Shown: positions 52,046-62,100, counted from the stretch's first letter. The stretch is DNA of 64,000 bases from Flavobacterium fluviale (GCF_003312915.1 NZ_CP030261.1:248001-312000); one strand, 5' to 3'. The notes: a model not told the origin generated them from the letters alone. Numbers and translations: made by a program.

Positions 52046-52900
52046 TTACTCAACCGTAATAAAATGCAATTGTTCTAAATCGCCATTGTAGATATTAACA
52101 TCAACTCGATGTTTGATTCCCGGCAGAGAAGCTTTTTCTGTAAACTGCCAAAAGAGCCAGTCATCTTCAATTTTTTCTCTGTAGAAATTATAATTGGCAA
52201 TCCAGAAAAGGTATTCGCTAAACTCTTCTTTTAGAAAATCAGAATAATATCTTTCTCCCGAATAAATTATTGGACGAACTTGATAATGTTTTTCAACTTT
52301 TGTCAGCCATCGTTTTAATCCTACTTTTAAACTGTCCAAAGACTGATTTTTAGGTAATTTTTCAATATCCAAAACTGGTGGAAGATCTCCTTTTTGAAGC
52401 TTCACAGTTTTTATAAAAAGATCGGCCTGCTCGATAGAGTTTTCGTTTGGACGGTAATAATGATAGGCGCCGCGCATCATTTTGTTTTCTTTAGCACCTT
52501 CCCAATTTTTTTTGAATTGCCTGTCAACACGATTATTTCCGGCTGTAGCGCGAATAAAAACAAATTGAACGGGATATTTTTCGTCCAAAATCTCAACTTC
52601 TTCCCAATCTATTTTTCCTTGAAATTCAGATACATCAATTCCAATAACTTTTCCTCTATGGTTTTCGAGTACGCGAATATTTCTAACATCCGAAAGATGT
52701 TTATCAACCTCATCTTCATCTAAAACTTTTTCAGATTTAAACCCTAAATAGTAGGCCAATCCGTTACGATAATGATAAATAACACCAATGAATAAAAGCG
52801 CTGAGAAAATTAACAAAAGTCCTCGAAAAAGCCTGCTTAGAAAAGATCTTCCAGCTGGTTTCCTTGAATATGTTTTACGATAAGTCGTTTTTCTTGCCAT
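52046..52900 (-). CDS. GH25-family lysozyme, membrane anchored
   Basis: A 284-residue glycoside hydrolase family 25 enzyme that cuts the glycan strands of peptidoglycan. A basic N-terminus and one transmembrane helix (about 25-43) anchor it to the inner membrane. The catalytic domain starts at GIDVSEFQGKIDW (Asp89) and contains FIRATAG, GAYHYYRP and the catalytic acid in PVLDIEKLP (Asp178, Glu180), ending with FWQFTE. It is a cell-wall remodelling enzyme, not an obvious toxin. It lies ten bases downstream of pssA. Confidence 0.92.
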   Translation of the reverse strand: MARKTTYRKTYSRKPAGRSFLSRLFRGLLLIFSALLFIGVIYHYRNGLAYYLGFKSEKVLDEDEVDKHLSDVRNIRVLENHRGKVIGIDVSEFQGKIDWEEVEILDEKYPVQFVFIRATAGNNRVDRQFKKNWEGAKENKMMRGAYHYYRPNENSIEQADLFIKTVKLQKGDLPPVLDIEKLPKNQSLDSLKVGLKRWLTKVEKHYQVRPIIYSGERYYSDFLKEEFSEYLFWIANYNFYREKIEDDWLFWQFTEKASLPGIKHRVDVNIYNGDLEQLHFITVE

Positions 52901-52910
52901 GAAAATTGAA

Positions 52911-53642
52911 CTACTTCTTCAAAAACAGATTATTAATAATTGACAATAAAACATAGAAAACAATAATCAACGGAATTGCGATGTATTGCAGTAAAACAAC
53001 TAACAATACTGAAATTGTCAAAAACACAATTTGAAGTGCATTTTCTTTTAAACTGAATTTTTTAATTTTTAAAGAAAACAACGGAATCTCAGCATTCATA
53101 ATATAAGCACTGCATAAAGTAATAAGCAATAAAACCCATTCATTAGTTAAGATTTCAAGCATCAATAAAGAATCTGAAAATTCTACAACCAAAGGAAGGC
53201 TTAAAATAAACAATGCGTTTGCGGGAGTTGGCAAACCAATAAACGAATCTGTCTGGCGAGTATCAATATTAAAGTTAGCTAATCTATAGCAAGCGCCTAA
53301 AGTTATGATAAATCCTAAAAAAGGAATAATTTCTTGATTTCCTAATTGATGACCGCTTCTTGTAAACATACTGTACATTACATAACCTGGTACAACACCA
53401 CTTGTAACCATATCAGCCAAAGAGTCTAATTGTAACCCCAGCGGACTTGAAACTTTAAATAATCTTGCAAAAAAACCATCAAAGAAATCAAAAAAGATTC
53501 CTAAGCAAACCATGTAAAAAGCCATCAGAAAGTAAAAAGAATCTTGAAAAGAATTAGCTTTAGATACAAAAACTAATGCGACACAGCCACAAAAAAGATT
53601 TATTAATGTAATTAGATTTGGAATGTGCTTTTTAATATTCAT
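52911..53642 (-). CDS. pssA: CDP-diacylglycerol-serine O-phosphatidyltransferase
   Basis: A 243-residue membrane enzyme from the ATG at 53642 (MNIKKHIPNLITLINLFCGC). A reading from 53732 adds 30 residues of doubtful value. The CDP-alcohol phosphotransferase motif is complete: DGFFARLFKVSSPLGLQLDS followed by LAD, with all three Asp and the Gly spacing. About eight transmembrane segments follow. It makes phosphatidylserine, the precursor of phosphatidylethanolamine. The GH25 lysozyme gene lies ten bases downstream in the same transcript. Confidence 0.93.
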   Translation of the reverse strand: MNIKKHIPNLITLINLFCGCVALVFVSKANSFQDSFYFLMAFYMVCLGIFFDFFDGFFARLFKVSSPLGLQLDSLADMVTSGVVPGYVMYSMFTRSGHQLGNQEIIPFLGFIITLGACYRLANFNIDTRQTDSFIGLPTPANALFILSLPLVVEFSDSLLMLEILTNEWVLLLITLCSAYIMNAEIPLFSLKIKKFSLKENALQIVFLTISVLLVVLLQYIAIPLIIVFYVLLSIINNLFLKK

Positions 53643-53832
53643 AGCTTTAATTTTTGATAATGCAGAGAACAAATTTAGCATAATAACTGGATGCAAAACG
53701 AGTTTTTCTAATAGTTTTTTATTTCGCGGCAAGACTTTCAGAATATTTAAGACAACGAACTTAATAGATGATTAAAATATTATATTTTTGATAAAAATTT
53801 AAAACCCATATGGGTCAATAAAAAAAGATCTT

Positions 53833-54900
53833 TTGAAAAAACTTTTAGCATTTCTATTCTTTTGCAGTCTTAGTTCGCAATATGCCCAAACTGTTCGAAA
53901 ATATTCGAATGAGTTTATGAATATTGGGGTCGATGCTGCAGCATTGGGAATGTCTAGTACGGTAACCGCATCGACAAATGATGTTAATTCAGTTTATTGG
54001 AATCCAGCAGGTTTGACACATCTTGAAGATCATCAAATTTCGTTAATGCATGCCAGCTATTTTGCCAATATTGCGCAATATGATTATATAGGTTACGCAA
54101 GTCCAATTGATGAAAGAAGTGCCTGGGGAATTTCAATGATTCGTTTTGGAGTTGATGATATTATGGACACCACACAATTAATCGATAATCAAGGAAACAT
54201 CGATTATAATAGAATCAGCTTATTTTCTACTGCAGATTACGGCTTTACTTTTTCTTACGCCAGGAAACTGCCTGTTGAAGGATTTCAATATGGCGTAAAT
54301 GCCAAGGTTATTCGAAGGATTATCGGGAAATTTGCCAATTCTTGGGGATTTGGGTTTGATATCGGCCTTCAGTTTGAAAGAAATGATTGGAAATTTGGTT
54401 TAATGCTTCGCGACATTACAACAACTTACAATGTTTGGAATATTGATGAAGAAGAATATGAAAAAATCGCCAATGCCATTCCAGGTGAAAACAATACATT
54501 ACCAGAAAGCACAGAGATTACGCTGCCAAAAGCACAATTAGGGGTTTCCAAAAGATTTGATTTTCATAATGAATGCAGTTTGGTTACTTCTGCAAATTTA
54601 AATATGAGATTTGAACAAACGAATGATATTATATCCTCAAAAATAGTAAGTATAGATCCTGCAATTGGATTTGAATTTGGATATACCGATTTGGTTTTTG
54701 TGAGAGCGGGCGCAGGAAACTTTCAAAACGTAACGCAGTTGGACAATACTGAAAAAGTAAATTTCCAGCCTAATATCGGTCTTGGTTTTAGATACAAAGG
54801 CATACAAATTGATTATGCTTTAACAGATTTAGGAAACCAAAGCACTGCATTGTATTCTAATATTTTTTCACTAAAAGTAGATTTAGGTATCTTTAGATAA
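53833..54900 (+). CDS. PorV/PorQ-family outer membrane protein
   Basis: A 355-residue outer membrane protein with a signal peptide (about 1-18, SSQYA-Q) from a TTG start. The mature N-terminus (YSNEFMNIGVDAAALGMSST, then DVNSVYWNPAGL) is the recognisable FadL/PorV-type start, and the rest alternates in beta-strands to a final aromatic-rich strand (LKVDLGIFR). PorV-type proteins shuttle cargo in the type IX secretion system; this paralog group resembles one called PorV2, whose role is not settled. It is followed after 33 bases by the DUF4105 protein gene, likely in one operon. A TATTTTTG -7 box lies at 53783-53790. Confidence 0.82.
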   Translation: MKKLLAFLFFCSLSSQYAQTVRKYSNEFMNIGVDAAALGMSSTVTASTNDVNSVYWNPAGLTHLEDHQISLMHASYFANIAQYDYIGYASPIDERSAWGISMIRFGVDDIMDTTQLIDNQGNIDYNRISLFSTADYGFTFSYARKLPVEGFQYGVNAKVIRRIIGKFANSWGFGFDIGLQFERNDWKFGLMLRDITTTYNVWNIDEEEYEKIANAIPGENNTLPESTEITLPKAQLGVSKRFDFHNECSLVTSANLNMRFEQTNDIISSKIVSIDPAIGFEFGYTDLVFVRAGAGNFQNVTQLDNTEKVNFQPNIGLGFRYKGIQIDYALTDLGNQSTALYSNIFSLKVDLGIFR

Positions 54901-54933
54901 TCATAAAACCATAAAATCTTAAAAAATTAAAAC

Positions 54934-56070
54934 ATGAAAACTGTTATGTTCAAAAAAACACTTTTTATTTTATTCTTCTTATCTAGTTTTATTGGTTTTA
55001 GCCAAAGTCTGCCTTTGTCAAAAGATGCTAAAGTAAGTGTTTTAACCTGCGGTCTTGGAAATGAGAGTTATTCATTATTTGGGCATACGGGAATTCGCGT
55101 TTCAGATCCGGGAAACAATTTTGATGTTGTTTATAATTATGGAACTTTCGATTTTAGAACACCAAATTTTGTTATGAAATTTGCAAAAGGAGATTTACAA
55201 TATTTTGCAACTGTACATTCTTTTTCTGATTTTTTAAATGAATATACTTATGAGAAAAGAAGTATTCTCGAACAAGAACTGCTAATTTCACCAGAACTAA
55301 AACAACAGCTTTTTGATAAATTAAATTCCGTTTTAGCCTCTGACGAACGTTTTTATACTTATAAATTTATAGATAAAAACTGTACTTCGATGGTTGTTGA
55401 TGTTATCAATAATACCTTAAAATCTAACTTAATTGTCAAAAAAGAAGATACCGACAAAACTTATCGCACAATACTTTTCCCTTATTTTGACGGACACTTT
55501 TACGATCAATTAGGAACAAGTATAATTTTTGGAACAAAAGTGGATCAAATGGGAACGAGAATTTTTCTTCCTTTTGAATTGAAAAACAGCTTAGAAAAAA
55601 CGATATTTCATAATAAGCCTCTTTCTGGGAAGACCAAAACATTGTTAGAATTTAAAAAAGAAACTCCAAAATCTTGGTGGAATAACATCTATACTTATCT
55701 TTTAATCTTGCTGTTTGTCATTTTAGCAAAAGATAAAATAGTCGACAAAATCTATTTTTTGATTTTATCATTAATAGGAATCTTTTTTGTAATAATGGGA
55801 TTTTATTCTTTTCACCAAGAACTGGCGATGAATTACAACGTTTTACTTTTTAGTCCGCTTTTATTGCTTTTAATTCTGTTTTCTATCTTCAAAAACAAAA
55901 AATGGACTTATAGATTTTCTCTTATAAATTTTGTTCTTTTGGTAATCTACTTTTTGTTTTTGATTAATAAAGCACATTTCTTTATAACACTGCCGTTGAT
56001 TATTACCAGCGGAGTAGTTTTAGTAAGAACTGCAATCCGCAACAAAAAGCCAATTCCGATTATAATATAA
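54934..56070 (+). CDS. DUF4105-domain membrane protein
   Basis: A 378-residue protein with a signal peptide (about 1-23), an extracytoplasmic DUF4105 domain (about 25-185, with GNESYSLFGHTGIRV, FDVVYNYGTFDF and DKNCTSMVVDVIN), then five to six C-terminal transmembrane helices (from about 255). The His and Cys in these motifs suggest a papain/NlpC-like hydrolase fold (the Lnb-type N-terminal domain). Substrate and function are not known. It is encoded directly after the PorV/PorQ-family gene. Confidence 0.85.
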   Translation: MKTVMFKKTLFILFFLSSFIGFSQSLPLSKDAKVSVLTCGLGNESYSLFGHTGIRVSDPGNNFDVVYNYGTFDFRTPNFVMKFAKGDLQYFATVHSFSDFLNEYTYEKRSILEQELLISPELKQQLFDKLNSVLASDERFYTYKFIDKNCTSMVVDVINNTLKSNLIVKKEDTDKTYRTILFPYFDGHFYDQLGTSIIFGTKVDQMGTRIFLPFELKNSLEKTIFHNKPLSGKTKTLLEFKKETPKSWWNNIYTYLLILLFVILAKDKIVDKIYFLILSLIGIFFVIMGFYSFHQELAMNYNVLLFSPLLLLLILFSIFKNKKWTYRFSLINFVLLVIYFLFLINKAHFFITLPLIITSGVVLVRTAIRNKKPIPIII

Positions 56071-56072
56071 TG

Positions 56073-57467
56073 TTATTGGCCTCGGTAGAACAAAACTGTA
56101 GTAATAGTTTTGAAAGTGATACTTAAATCGAGAAAGATACTTCTATGTTTGATATAATACAAATCGTATTGAAGTTTAACTAAGCTTTCGTTTATCGATT
56201 CTCCGTAAGAATAATTTACCTGAGCCCACCCGGTTAGTCCTGGTTTAATAACATGACGAGTCTCATAAAAAGGCATGACATTTGCAATTTCCTGTACAAA
56301 AAATGGTCTTTCTGGTCTTGGCCCAATAACGGCCATATCGCCTTTTAAAACATTAATAAACTGCGGTAATTCATCTATTCTTGATTTTCGCATAAATTTA
56401 CCAAACGGAGTTACTCTTTTATCGTCATGAGCTGCAAAAACTGCCCCATTGATTTCAGAGTTCTCAGTCATTGTCCTAAACTTATAAATTTTAAAAACAA
56501 CTCCGTTTTTACCAACTCTTTCTTGTGTATAGAAAAGGCTGCCTTTATTAGCAAAGAAATTACAAAGAGAAATAATAGGAATAAAGATTCCGCAAAAGAC
56601 AAGTCCAATAAAAGAAAAGAAAAATTCCATTATACGAATTAAAAGCAAGTACAATTTGTTATTATTGCTTCGGCTAAATGGGAAAAATCTATAAAAATCC
56701 CGACCAATATAATGAACGGGGATTCGCTGTGTTTTGCTTTCGTAAACCTGGGTATATTCACGAATAATATTACCGCTTTCTAATAAATGGAGTAACTGCT
56801 GATATAAATCGGGTGTTATACCGTCTGTTTTCTGAGATGCGATTATAATCTCCGAAACATTATTTTTAGTGACAAATAACTCTAAATCTTCTTTTTTTAT
56901 TTCTTTCCCGTAATTAAAATCTAATTTTTCATTTGCAGAAGCATCAGAATTTACAAATCCTATAATTTTATAATGTGGATCTACACTTTCTAGTCCTAAA
57001 ATCAATTCGTCAACCTCGCTTTGATCACATATCATTACTACATTTTGCGAGAAGCGATATGAGGCTAAAAAATAAACATAAAAAAAACGCCATAAGAGTA
57101 ATGAACTTAAAACCGCAAAATAAAAAAGGACTATTACGATACGCTGTTTAGGAAGTTCTGGCGATAATATCGGTGTAAATAAATACACTGTAACTGCTGT
57201 AATTGAAGTTAGAATTACACTTCGCAGTATATGAAGCTGATTACTTGCTGTCTGGAGATTGTACATTTCGAAAATAGCTCCAAAGATGTACACATAAGCA
57301 ATTAGTAAAAAAGTTTTTAAGAATCGATATTCAGTTAAAACATAATACTGATAATCGAAAAATAAACTCAATAAAAACAATGCGGTAAATATAAATGCGG
57401 CGTCAAAAAGAGAAAGCAGAACTTTTCTTTCCGAAATTTCGAAATGCATTTTTCTTTTTAAAAACAT
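56073..57467 (-). CDS. Undecaprenyl-phosphate glycosyl-1-phosphate transferase (WcaJ/PglC type)
   Basis: A 464-residue polyprenyl glycosylphosphotransferase that loads the first sugar phosphate onto undecaprenyl phosphate to begin capsule or O-antigen synthesis. There are four N-terminal transmembrane helices (about 15-135), a Rossmann-like CoA-binding-type domain (about 145-250) and the bacterial sugar transferase domain (about 275-464) with FKIYKFRTMTENSE, RKSRIDELPQFINVLKGDMA, VIGPRPERP and KPGLTGWAQVNYSYGES. It is the last gene of the polysaccharide cluster in transcription order, 61 bases after the ligase gene. Confidence 0.94.
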   Translation of the reverse strand: MFLKRKMHFEISERKVLLSLFDAAFIFTALFLLSLFFDYQYYVLTEYRFLKTFLLIAYVYIFGAIFEMYNLQTASNQLHILRSVILTSITAVTVYLFTPILSPELPKQRIVIVLFYFAVLSSLLLWRFFYVYFLASYRFSQNVVMICDQSEVDELILGLESVDPHYKIIGFVNSDASANEKLDFNYGKEIKKEDLELFVTKNNVSEIIIASQKTDGITPDLYQQLLHLLESGNIIREYTQVYESKTQRIPVHYIGRDFYRFFPFSRSNNNKLYLLLIRIMEFFFSFIGLVFCGIFIPIISLCNFFANKGSLFYTQERVGKNGVVFKIYKFRTMTENSEINGAVFAAHDDKRVTPFGKFMRKSRIDELPQFINVLKGDMAVIGPRPERPFFVQEIANVMPFYETRHVIKPGLTGWAQVNYSYGESINESLVKLQYDLYYIKHRSIFLDLSITFKTITTVLFYRGQ

Positions 57468-57528
57468 TTTAAAAGTTTGTTAGGGGCTTAAACTTGAGGC
57501 AAATGTATTATAAAAAAAGAATTAGTCA

Positions 57529-58872
57529 TTATCCATTTTCTTTTTTTTCAGGAATTTTTACCCGAACAGAAAGAAGACATAATGCATAAACAAAAGAAGG
57601 GGCTGCAATTCTCATAGCAGCGTGATTTATTGTTAGAAGCCAAAAAAGAAAGAAAGAGAAAAAATATAAATGTTGTCTATTATTTACATAAAGAACAAAA
57701 GGCACAAAAAGTAAAATAAGAAAACTAAAGATCCCTAACAAACCATGTTCACTAAATAAACGCGAAATTTCATTATGCGCCGCAACTGCTTGCCCCAGTG
57801 ATTCTTTTCTATTTTCTTTTCCCATTCCCACACCAATTCCCAAAACAGGATTATCTAGAAACAATTTTAAGTCTGTATCAATAACTGCTTCCCTACCCCC
57901 AAGACGATCTTTTTTATCTCTTCCTCTAGCATCCTTATTTGCATATCTTTTTTCAATAAGACCATAGGTTTGAAACGAAGTATAGGAAAATATAGAAACT
58001 CCAAGAATTCCTGCTAATACAAAAACAACAGTTATTTTTTTTCTGCCCTTACCATTTGAAAAGGCATAAAGCAACACTAAAAAACAAAAAATCATCACAG
58101 CTCCTGTTATTACTCCACCACGCGAAAATGTTGCTATAGCTCTATAACTGATGAAGATTAATAAAATAGCATTTAAAATGATCTCTTTTTTTGATTTTGA
58201 AAAAAAAATCAGCTGCGAAAAAAAAATAAACATTCCCAGTCCTAAAATTGTCGATACCTGATTAGGGCCAAATCCTCCTGAAGTTTCAAAATTAGATTGA
58301 GTTCCTGTTACTACATCTCTTACACTTGGGTTGTATAAAAATAAATAAATAACTGTTGAAATAATCGGAAGACCTATTGCAATCAAAACATTTTGCAATT
58401 CTGAAAACAATAACCGTTTTTGAAACATGTAGATAGAAGCAATTGCTAAACACCACGATCCTGATAAGTTAAATACTACAGCTTTTTTGAGATCAAAATC
58501 GAAGTTTTCGTTTGAAGTAGCTACTAAAATTCCAGGAATTAATAACAATAAAAAAATAACGTATAAAAATGATCGTATTGAGAAATTGTTATATAACATT
58601 CCAATTATCATAAAAAAAATCACGAGAAATTTCACATATTCATTGTTAAAATTACCTCCCGTCATACGAAGAAACACCTCAACACCAACAAGATATGCTG
58701 ACACAAAAATTACCTCATTATTTTTATTTCGATTTCGAATTACAATAGAAAGTCCTACAATAGGTATCAATAATGCATAAATTTTAGACAAAAAAGGCAT
58801 TACAAAAATAATTAATGCTAATAATGCATGAAAAAAGATTATCGCTAAATAACTAAATTTTGTATTTTTCAT
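57529..58872 (-). CDS. O-antigen ligase/polymerase-family membrane protein
   Basis: A 447-residue protein with about eleven transmembrane segments and one large periplasmic loop (about 300-370) carrying the family motif GVGMGKENRKESLGQAVAAH followed by NEISRLFSEHGLLGI. This is the WaaL/Wzy region whose conserved His helps transfer polymer to lipid A or extend chains. Ligase and polymerase cannot be told apart from sequence alone. It lies 10 bases downstream of a glycosyltransferase gene and is co-transcribed. Confidence 0.88.
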   Translation of the reverse strand: MKNTKFSYLAIIFFHALLALIIFVMPFLSKIYALLIPIVGLSIVIRNRNKNNEVIFVSAYLVGVEVFLRMTGGNFNNEYVKFLVIFFMIIGMLYNNFSIRSFLYVIFLLLLIPGILVATSNENFDFDLKKAVVFNLSGSWCLAIASIYMFQKRLLFSELQNVLIAIGLPIISTVIYLFLYNPSVRDVVTGTQSNFETSGGFGPNQVSTILGLGMFIFFSQLIFFSKSKKEIILNAILLIFISYRAIATFSRGGVITGAVMIFCFLVLLYAFSNGKGRKKITVVFVLAGILGVSIFSYTSFQTYGLIEKRYANKDARGRDKKDRLGGREAVIDTDLKLFLDNPVLGIGVGMGKENRKESLGQAVAAHNEISRLFSEHGLLGIFSFLILLFVPFVLYVNNRQHLYFFSFFLFWLLTINHAAMRIAAPSFVYALCLLSVRVKIPEKKENG

Positions 58873-58882
58873 TATAAATATT

Positions 58883-59971
58883 TTACTTAGTAAAAATAAT
58901 TAAAGATTTCAACCATGTTATGTACTCCTTTAAAATTGATTTTTCACCAAAATTTTCATTTACAAAAAGATTTAATTGGTTTCCCATTGAATTACGGATA
59001 TGTTGATTCTCAATCAATAATTGAAGAGAATCTACAAATTGACTTAAATTATTCGAATCAATTATCAACCCTTCTTTAGGTGAAGGGATTACCTTAGAAA
59101 TTTCCCCCACATTTGTTGCTATAACAGGTAAATTTGCTAATCCGTATTCTAAAACAGCCAAAGGAAGTCCTTCTGAGAAAGAAGTCAAAACTGCTATCTC
59201 GCACTGTTTCAACAAATCTTGAACGTTATTTACCGCACCGTAAAAAAATACTGTATGAGAAAGTCCATTTTCCTTTACTTTTTCTCTTAATATTTTACTA
59301 TAAGAATCCTTAAAATCTTTACCTATTAAATGAAAAGTCCATTCTGGAAATTTTCGATGAATTTCTATTACGCCATTAATGAGTAAGTTATGGTTTTTTT
59401 GAGGTCGCAAATTTGCAACACAAATTATTCTTTCGCCCTCTTTTCCTTTTAACTGACCTATGCTTAGAGACGTTGCGGACTCAATTATAAAGTTTGGAAA
59501 GTAAATAATATTTTTACAATTCAAATAATTCTTTGCCCATTTTTTAAGAGAATCATTTACCGAAATAATTCCTAAAAAAAGAAAAGACGAAAGTTTTAAT
59601 ACTAAATTTTTTCTTAATGATAGATTTTGGGAAATTCCATAATGATCATGCCAGATTACCTTAAGCTTTGGCATTGTAACTTTTACTAAAACTGAAATAA
59701 AAAAAGAAGAGCTATGTGCATGAATAAATTCAACTTTATTCTTTTTGAGATAATTTCTTAATCTAAAAATTGCCCCTAAATCTAAAGTAGATTTTTTCTT
59801 TAAAAATAAATAGATAACTTTTTGATCTAATTGATCTAGAAGCAGACCTTCGTTTCTTGTTGATATTAATCCTGAAAATTCAATTTTGTCAGCGAGTGAA
59901 TTTGCATAATTTACAGCCATTCGTTCTGCACCACCAACGTCTAAGGAATCTATAATCTGTACAATTCTCAT
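58883..59971 (-). CDS. Family 4 glycosyltransferase (GT-B)
   Basis: A 362-residue cytoplasmic retaining glycosyltransferase. The N-terminus has IIDSLDVGGAERMAVNYANS, the usual GT4 acceptor-side opening with GGAE. The C-terminal nucleotide-sugar domain shows ICVANLRPQKNHNLLI and EIAVLTSFSEGLPLAVLEYG with the EGxPxxxLE acid pair. It adds one sugar to the growing lipid-linked oligosaccharide; donor and acceptor are unknown. Its start overlaps the stop of the preceding glycosyltransferase (ATGA). Confidence 0.92.
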   Translation of the reverse strand: MRIVQIIDSLDVGGAERMAVNYANSLADKIEFSGLISTRNEGLLLDQLDQKVIYLFLKKKSTLDLGAIFRLRNYLKKNKVEFIHAHSSSFFISVLVKVTMPKLKVIWHDHYGISQNLSLRKNLVLKLSSFLFLGIISVNDSLKKWAKNYLNCKNIIYFPNFIIESATSLSIGQLKGKEGERIICVANLRPQKNHNLLINGVIEIHRKFPEWTFHLIGKDFKDSYSKILREKVKENGLSHTVFFYGAVNNVQDLLKQCEIAVLTSFSEGLPLAVLEYGLANLPVIATNVGEISKVIPSPKEGLIIDSNNLSQFVDSLQLLIENQHIRNSMGNQLNLFVNENFGEKSILKEYITWLKSLIIFTK

Positions 59972-61086
59972 TTTATCAGCAATTTTGCAATTTCATTTTC
60001 AAAAACATCAGTAGTAAAATTGCGTGACCAGCCGGCAGCTAGCTGACTTTTGTCAAAAAAGGATTTTTGGTTTATTATTAAATTCTCTAGTTGAACTATA
60101 TCTTTACTTAAATTCATTTCGAGTAAAATCCCGTGTTTATTAAAATTTAACATATATGGTACGCATGAAACTTTTGTAGCAATAGGAACACATCCCCAGA
60201 ACATACCCTCTGCGATGGCTTTTGGCCAACCTTCACTTTTCGATGGTAAAATTACAAAATGACTTTTTTGATATGCTTTTATTAAAGTTTCCTTACTATG
60301 ATTACCCCTTAAAACAATCTTAGTATCCAACTTATTCATCTGAATGTAATTTTCTAATGAATTTCTTTCTATTCCCTCTCCGTACAAATCTAATGTTACA
60401 TCATTTCCGTTCTTCAGAAGCAACTCAACTAACTTAACCGCATATAATGGATTTTTTCCAACCACTAAATTTCCAACAAAAACAAATTTTATTCCGTTCT
60501 TAAAATCAGCTTTTTCAACACTGCTTTTTTCAGATTCTGAATAAGTAGCTGTAAAAAAAGATTTTATATTTTTCGATTGATTTGGCCATTCTCCATATAC
60601 CAAAACCTTCATATTTCTTGTTAAAAATGCATTACTAAGAATCCATTTTTGAAAGCGATAGCTCCAAGGCTGTTTACTTTTAGGATCCCAATTTCCTGCA
60701 TACTTTGCTGTCTTTTTCTTAAACGGAAAAAATATTTGAATCATACATCCTAGCAGGCCCATATTACCGGGACATCTTAAATGTATATGATCCGCTTTTT
60801 GCATCGCGCAAAATATTCTCCAAAGAATAATCGGAATTTTAAATATAAAAAATACACTGCTTTTGAAACTAGTAAGGCTAAATTCTGGTACAGACAAAAA
60901 ATCAATATTAGCATGCTCATAAGGTGCATCTATTGCCGATGTTTTTCCTTTTGTCACTGGTGCTACTACTATTAATTGACTTACATTTTTTAGCCACATA
61001 TTCATTTCACGAATATATGGTGCATAACCAAAATACTGGCAGTCGTTTCTCAGATGAACAACATGTGTAATAATAGCAAATTTCAT
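59968..61086 (-). CDS. Family 4-type glycosyltransferase
   Basis: A 372-residue GT-B glycosyltransferase. The N-terminal half is less typical (AIITHVVHLRNDCQYFGYAP, DHIHLRCPGNMGLLGCMIQI). The C-terminal GT1/4 domain is clear: FVFVGNLVVGKNPLYAVKLV, then KSHFVILPSKSEGWPKAIAE with the EGWPKAxAEG donor-site motif. No signal or membrane segment is present. It belongs to the polysaccharide cluster and overlaps the next gene by four bases. The sugar specificity is unknown. Confidence 0.88.
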   Translation of the reverse strand: MKFAIITHVVHLRNDCQYFGYAPYIREMNMWLKNVSQLIVVAPVTKGKTSAIDAPYEHANIDFLSVPEFSLTSFKSSVFFIFKIPIILWRIFCAMQKADHIHLRCPGNMGLLGCMIQIFFPFKKKTAKYAGNWDPKSKQPWSYRFQKWILSNAFLTRNMKVLVYGEWPNQSKNIKSFFTATYSESEKSSVEKADFKNGIKFVFVGNLVVGKNPLYAVKLVELLLKNGNDVTLDLYGEGIERNSLENYIQMNKLDTKIVLRGNHSKETLIKAYQKSHFVILPSKSEGWPKAIAEGMFWGCVPIATKVSCVPYMLNFNKHGILLEMNLSKDIVQLENLIINQKSFFDKSQLAAGWSRNFTTDVFENEIAKLLIK

Positions 61087-61096
61087 TATTATTCTT

Positions 61097-62095
61097 TTAT
61101 GACTTGGCTATAGATAAAATTCTTTTTATGTAATTTTTTGGATGTAAATTTTGACTGCTCCATATAAAATTATTATGCCTCATCTTTAGATATCTTTTTT
61201 CGTTAAGCAGATTTTCAATTTTTTCTGGTAGTTGATTGTAAGCATTTCTAGCGCTCAATTTTTCATAATTGACATGCTCACTAAAATCTTCTATAACAAC
61301 ATTTAATGGAGTTGACACAATTGCTTTTCCAAATAATAGATATTCTCCGATTTTCCATCCAGGAGTATCTTTTAATCCATCATCTGCAATACCAATGTCT
61401 GCTTTTAGTAGTGAATTAAAATATTCTTTTTTTGATGTTTTTTTTAAATCCAGCAATAAATCTGGAGCTTTTTTTTGTGACAGGGCATCTGAAAATATCC
61501 CAACAGAAGAATTTTTAAAATTATTTTTTATAATTCGACAAGCTTCAATACGAAATTCATTTTGAATCTCTCTTCTTTGTTTTTCTTCAGAATCAGAGTG
61601 ATTGCTTGCATCCCACAATCTTGTATGAAAAATTATCATTCCGCCATTATCTTTCACTTGATTAGGAAAACCTCTGACATCCATCGCATTATGCGACAAA
61701 TTGGTTCCTAAATTAAAGTAATCAACTGCGCGTACAACTTCAATTCTATTTTTATTGTTAATAAGATCTTTAAAACCAAACTTTAATAAAAGCTGTAAAG
61801 ACTTATACGAAAAATTCACTTGAAAATTAAGGGGGTATACATTTTTTTTGTAATCTACCTGTAATAATGATCTTTTAAAATAGAAATCATATTTGTCTGG
61901 ATTTTCAATAAACAAAATGTTGTCTGAATAATCAAAAAAGATTTTTCTTCCATTTATATGAAGAACTGCTCCGCCAGTCATTATCTTATTGTTAAAAACA
62001 ATATCGAAATCTAAATTTTGTTCTTCGCAGTGATACATTACCGAATAAATCAGCATATTATGATGAGAAGTCCATTTAGGTAATTCAAGTTTCAT
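61097..62095 (-). CDS. Glycosyltransferase-like protein of unassigned family
   Basis: A 332-residue protein from the ATG at 62095 (MKLELPKWTSHHNMLIYSVM); a GTG at 62104 overlapping the upstream stop is also possible. The C-terminal third looks like a GT-B donor domain (KADIGIADDGLKDTPGWKIG, then EYLLFGKAIVSTPLNV), but the usual EGxP motif is absent. The N-terminal part with TGGAVLHINGRKIFFDYSDN is unusual. Position between glycosyltransferase genes and this domain shape suggest a sugar transferase or glycan-modifying enzyme; no family is claimed. Confidence 0.7.
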   Translation of the reverse strand: MKLELPKWTSHHNMLIYSVMYHCEEQNLDFDIVFNNKIMTGGAVLHINGRKIFFDYSDNILFIENPDKYDFYFKRSLLQVDYKKNVYPLNFQVNFSYKSLQLLLKFGFKDLINNKNRIEVVRAVDYFNLGTNLSHNAMDVRGFPNQVKDNGGMIIFHTRLWDASNHSDSEEKQRREIQNEFRIEACRIIKNNFKNSSVGIFSDALSQKKAPDLLLDLKKTSKKEYFNSLLKADIGIADDGLKDTPGWKIGEYLLFGKAIVSTPLNVVIEDFSEHVNYEKLSARNAYNQLPEKIENLLNEKRYLKMRHNNFIWSSQNLHPKNYIKRILSIAKS

Positions 62096-62100
62096 TAAAA

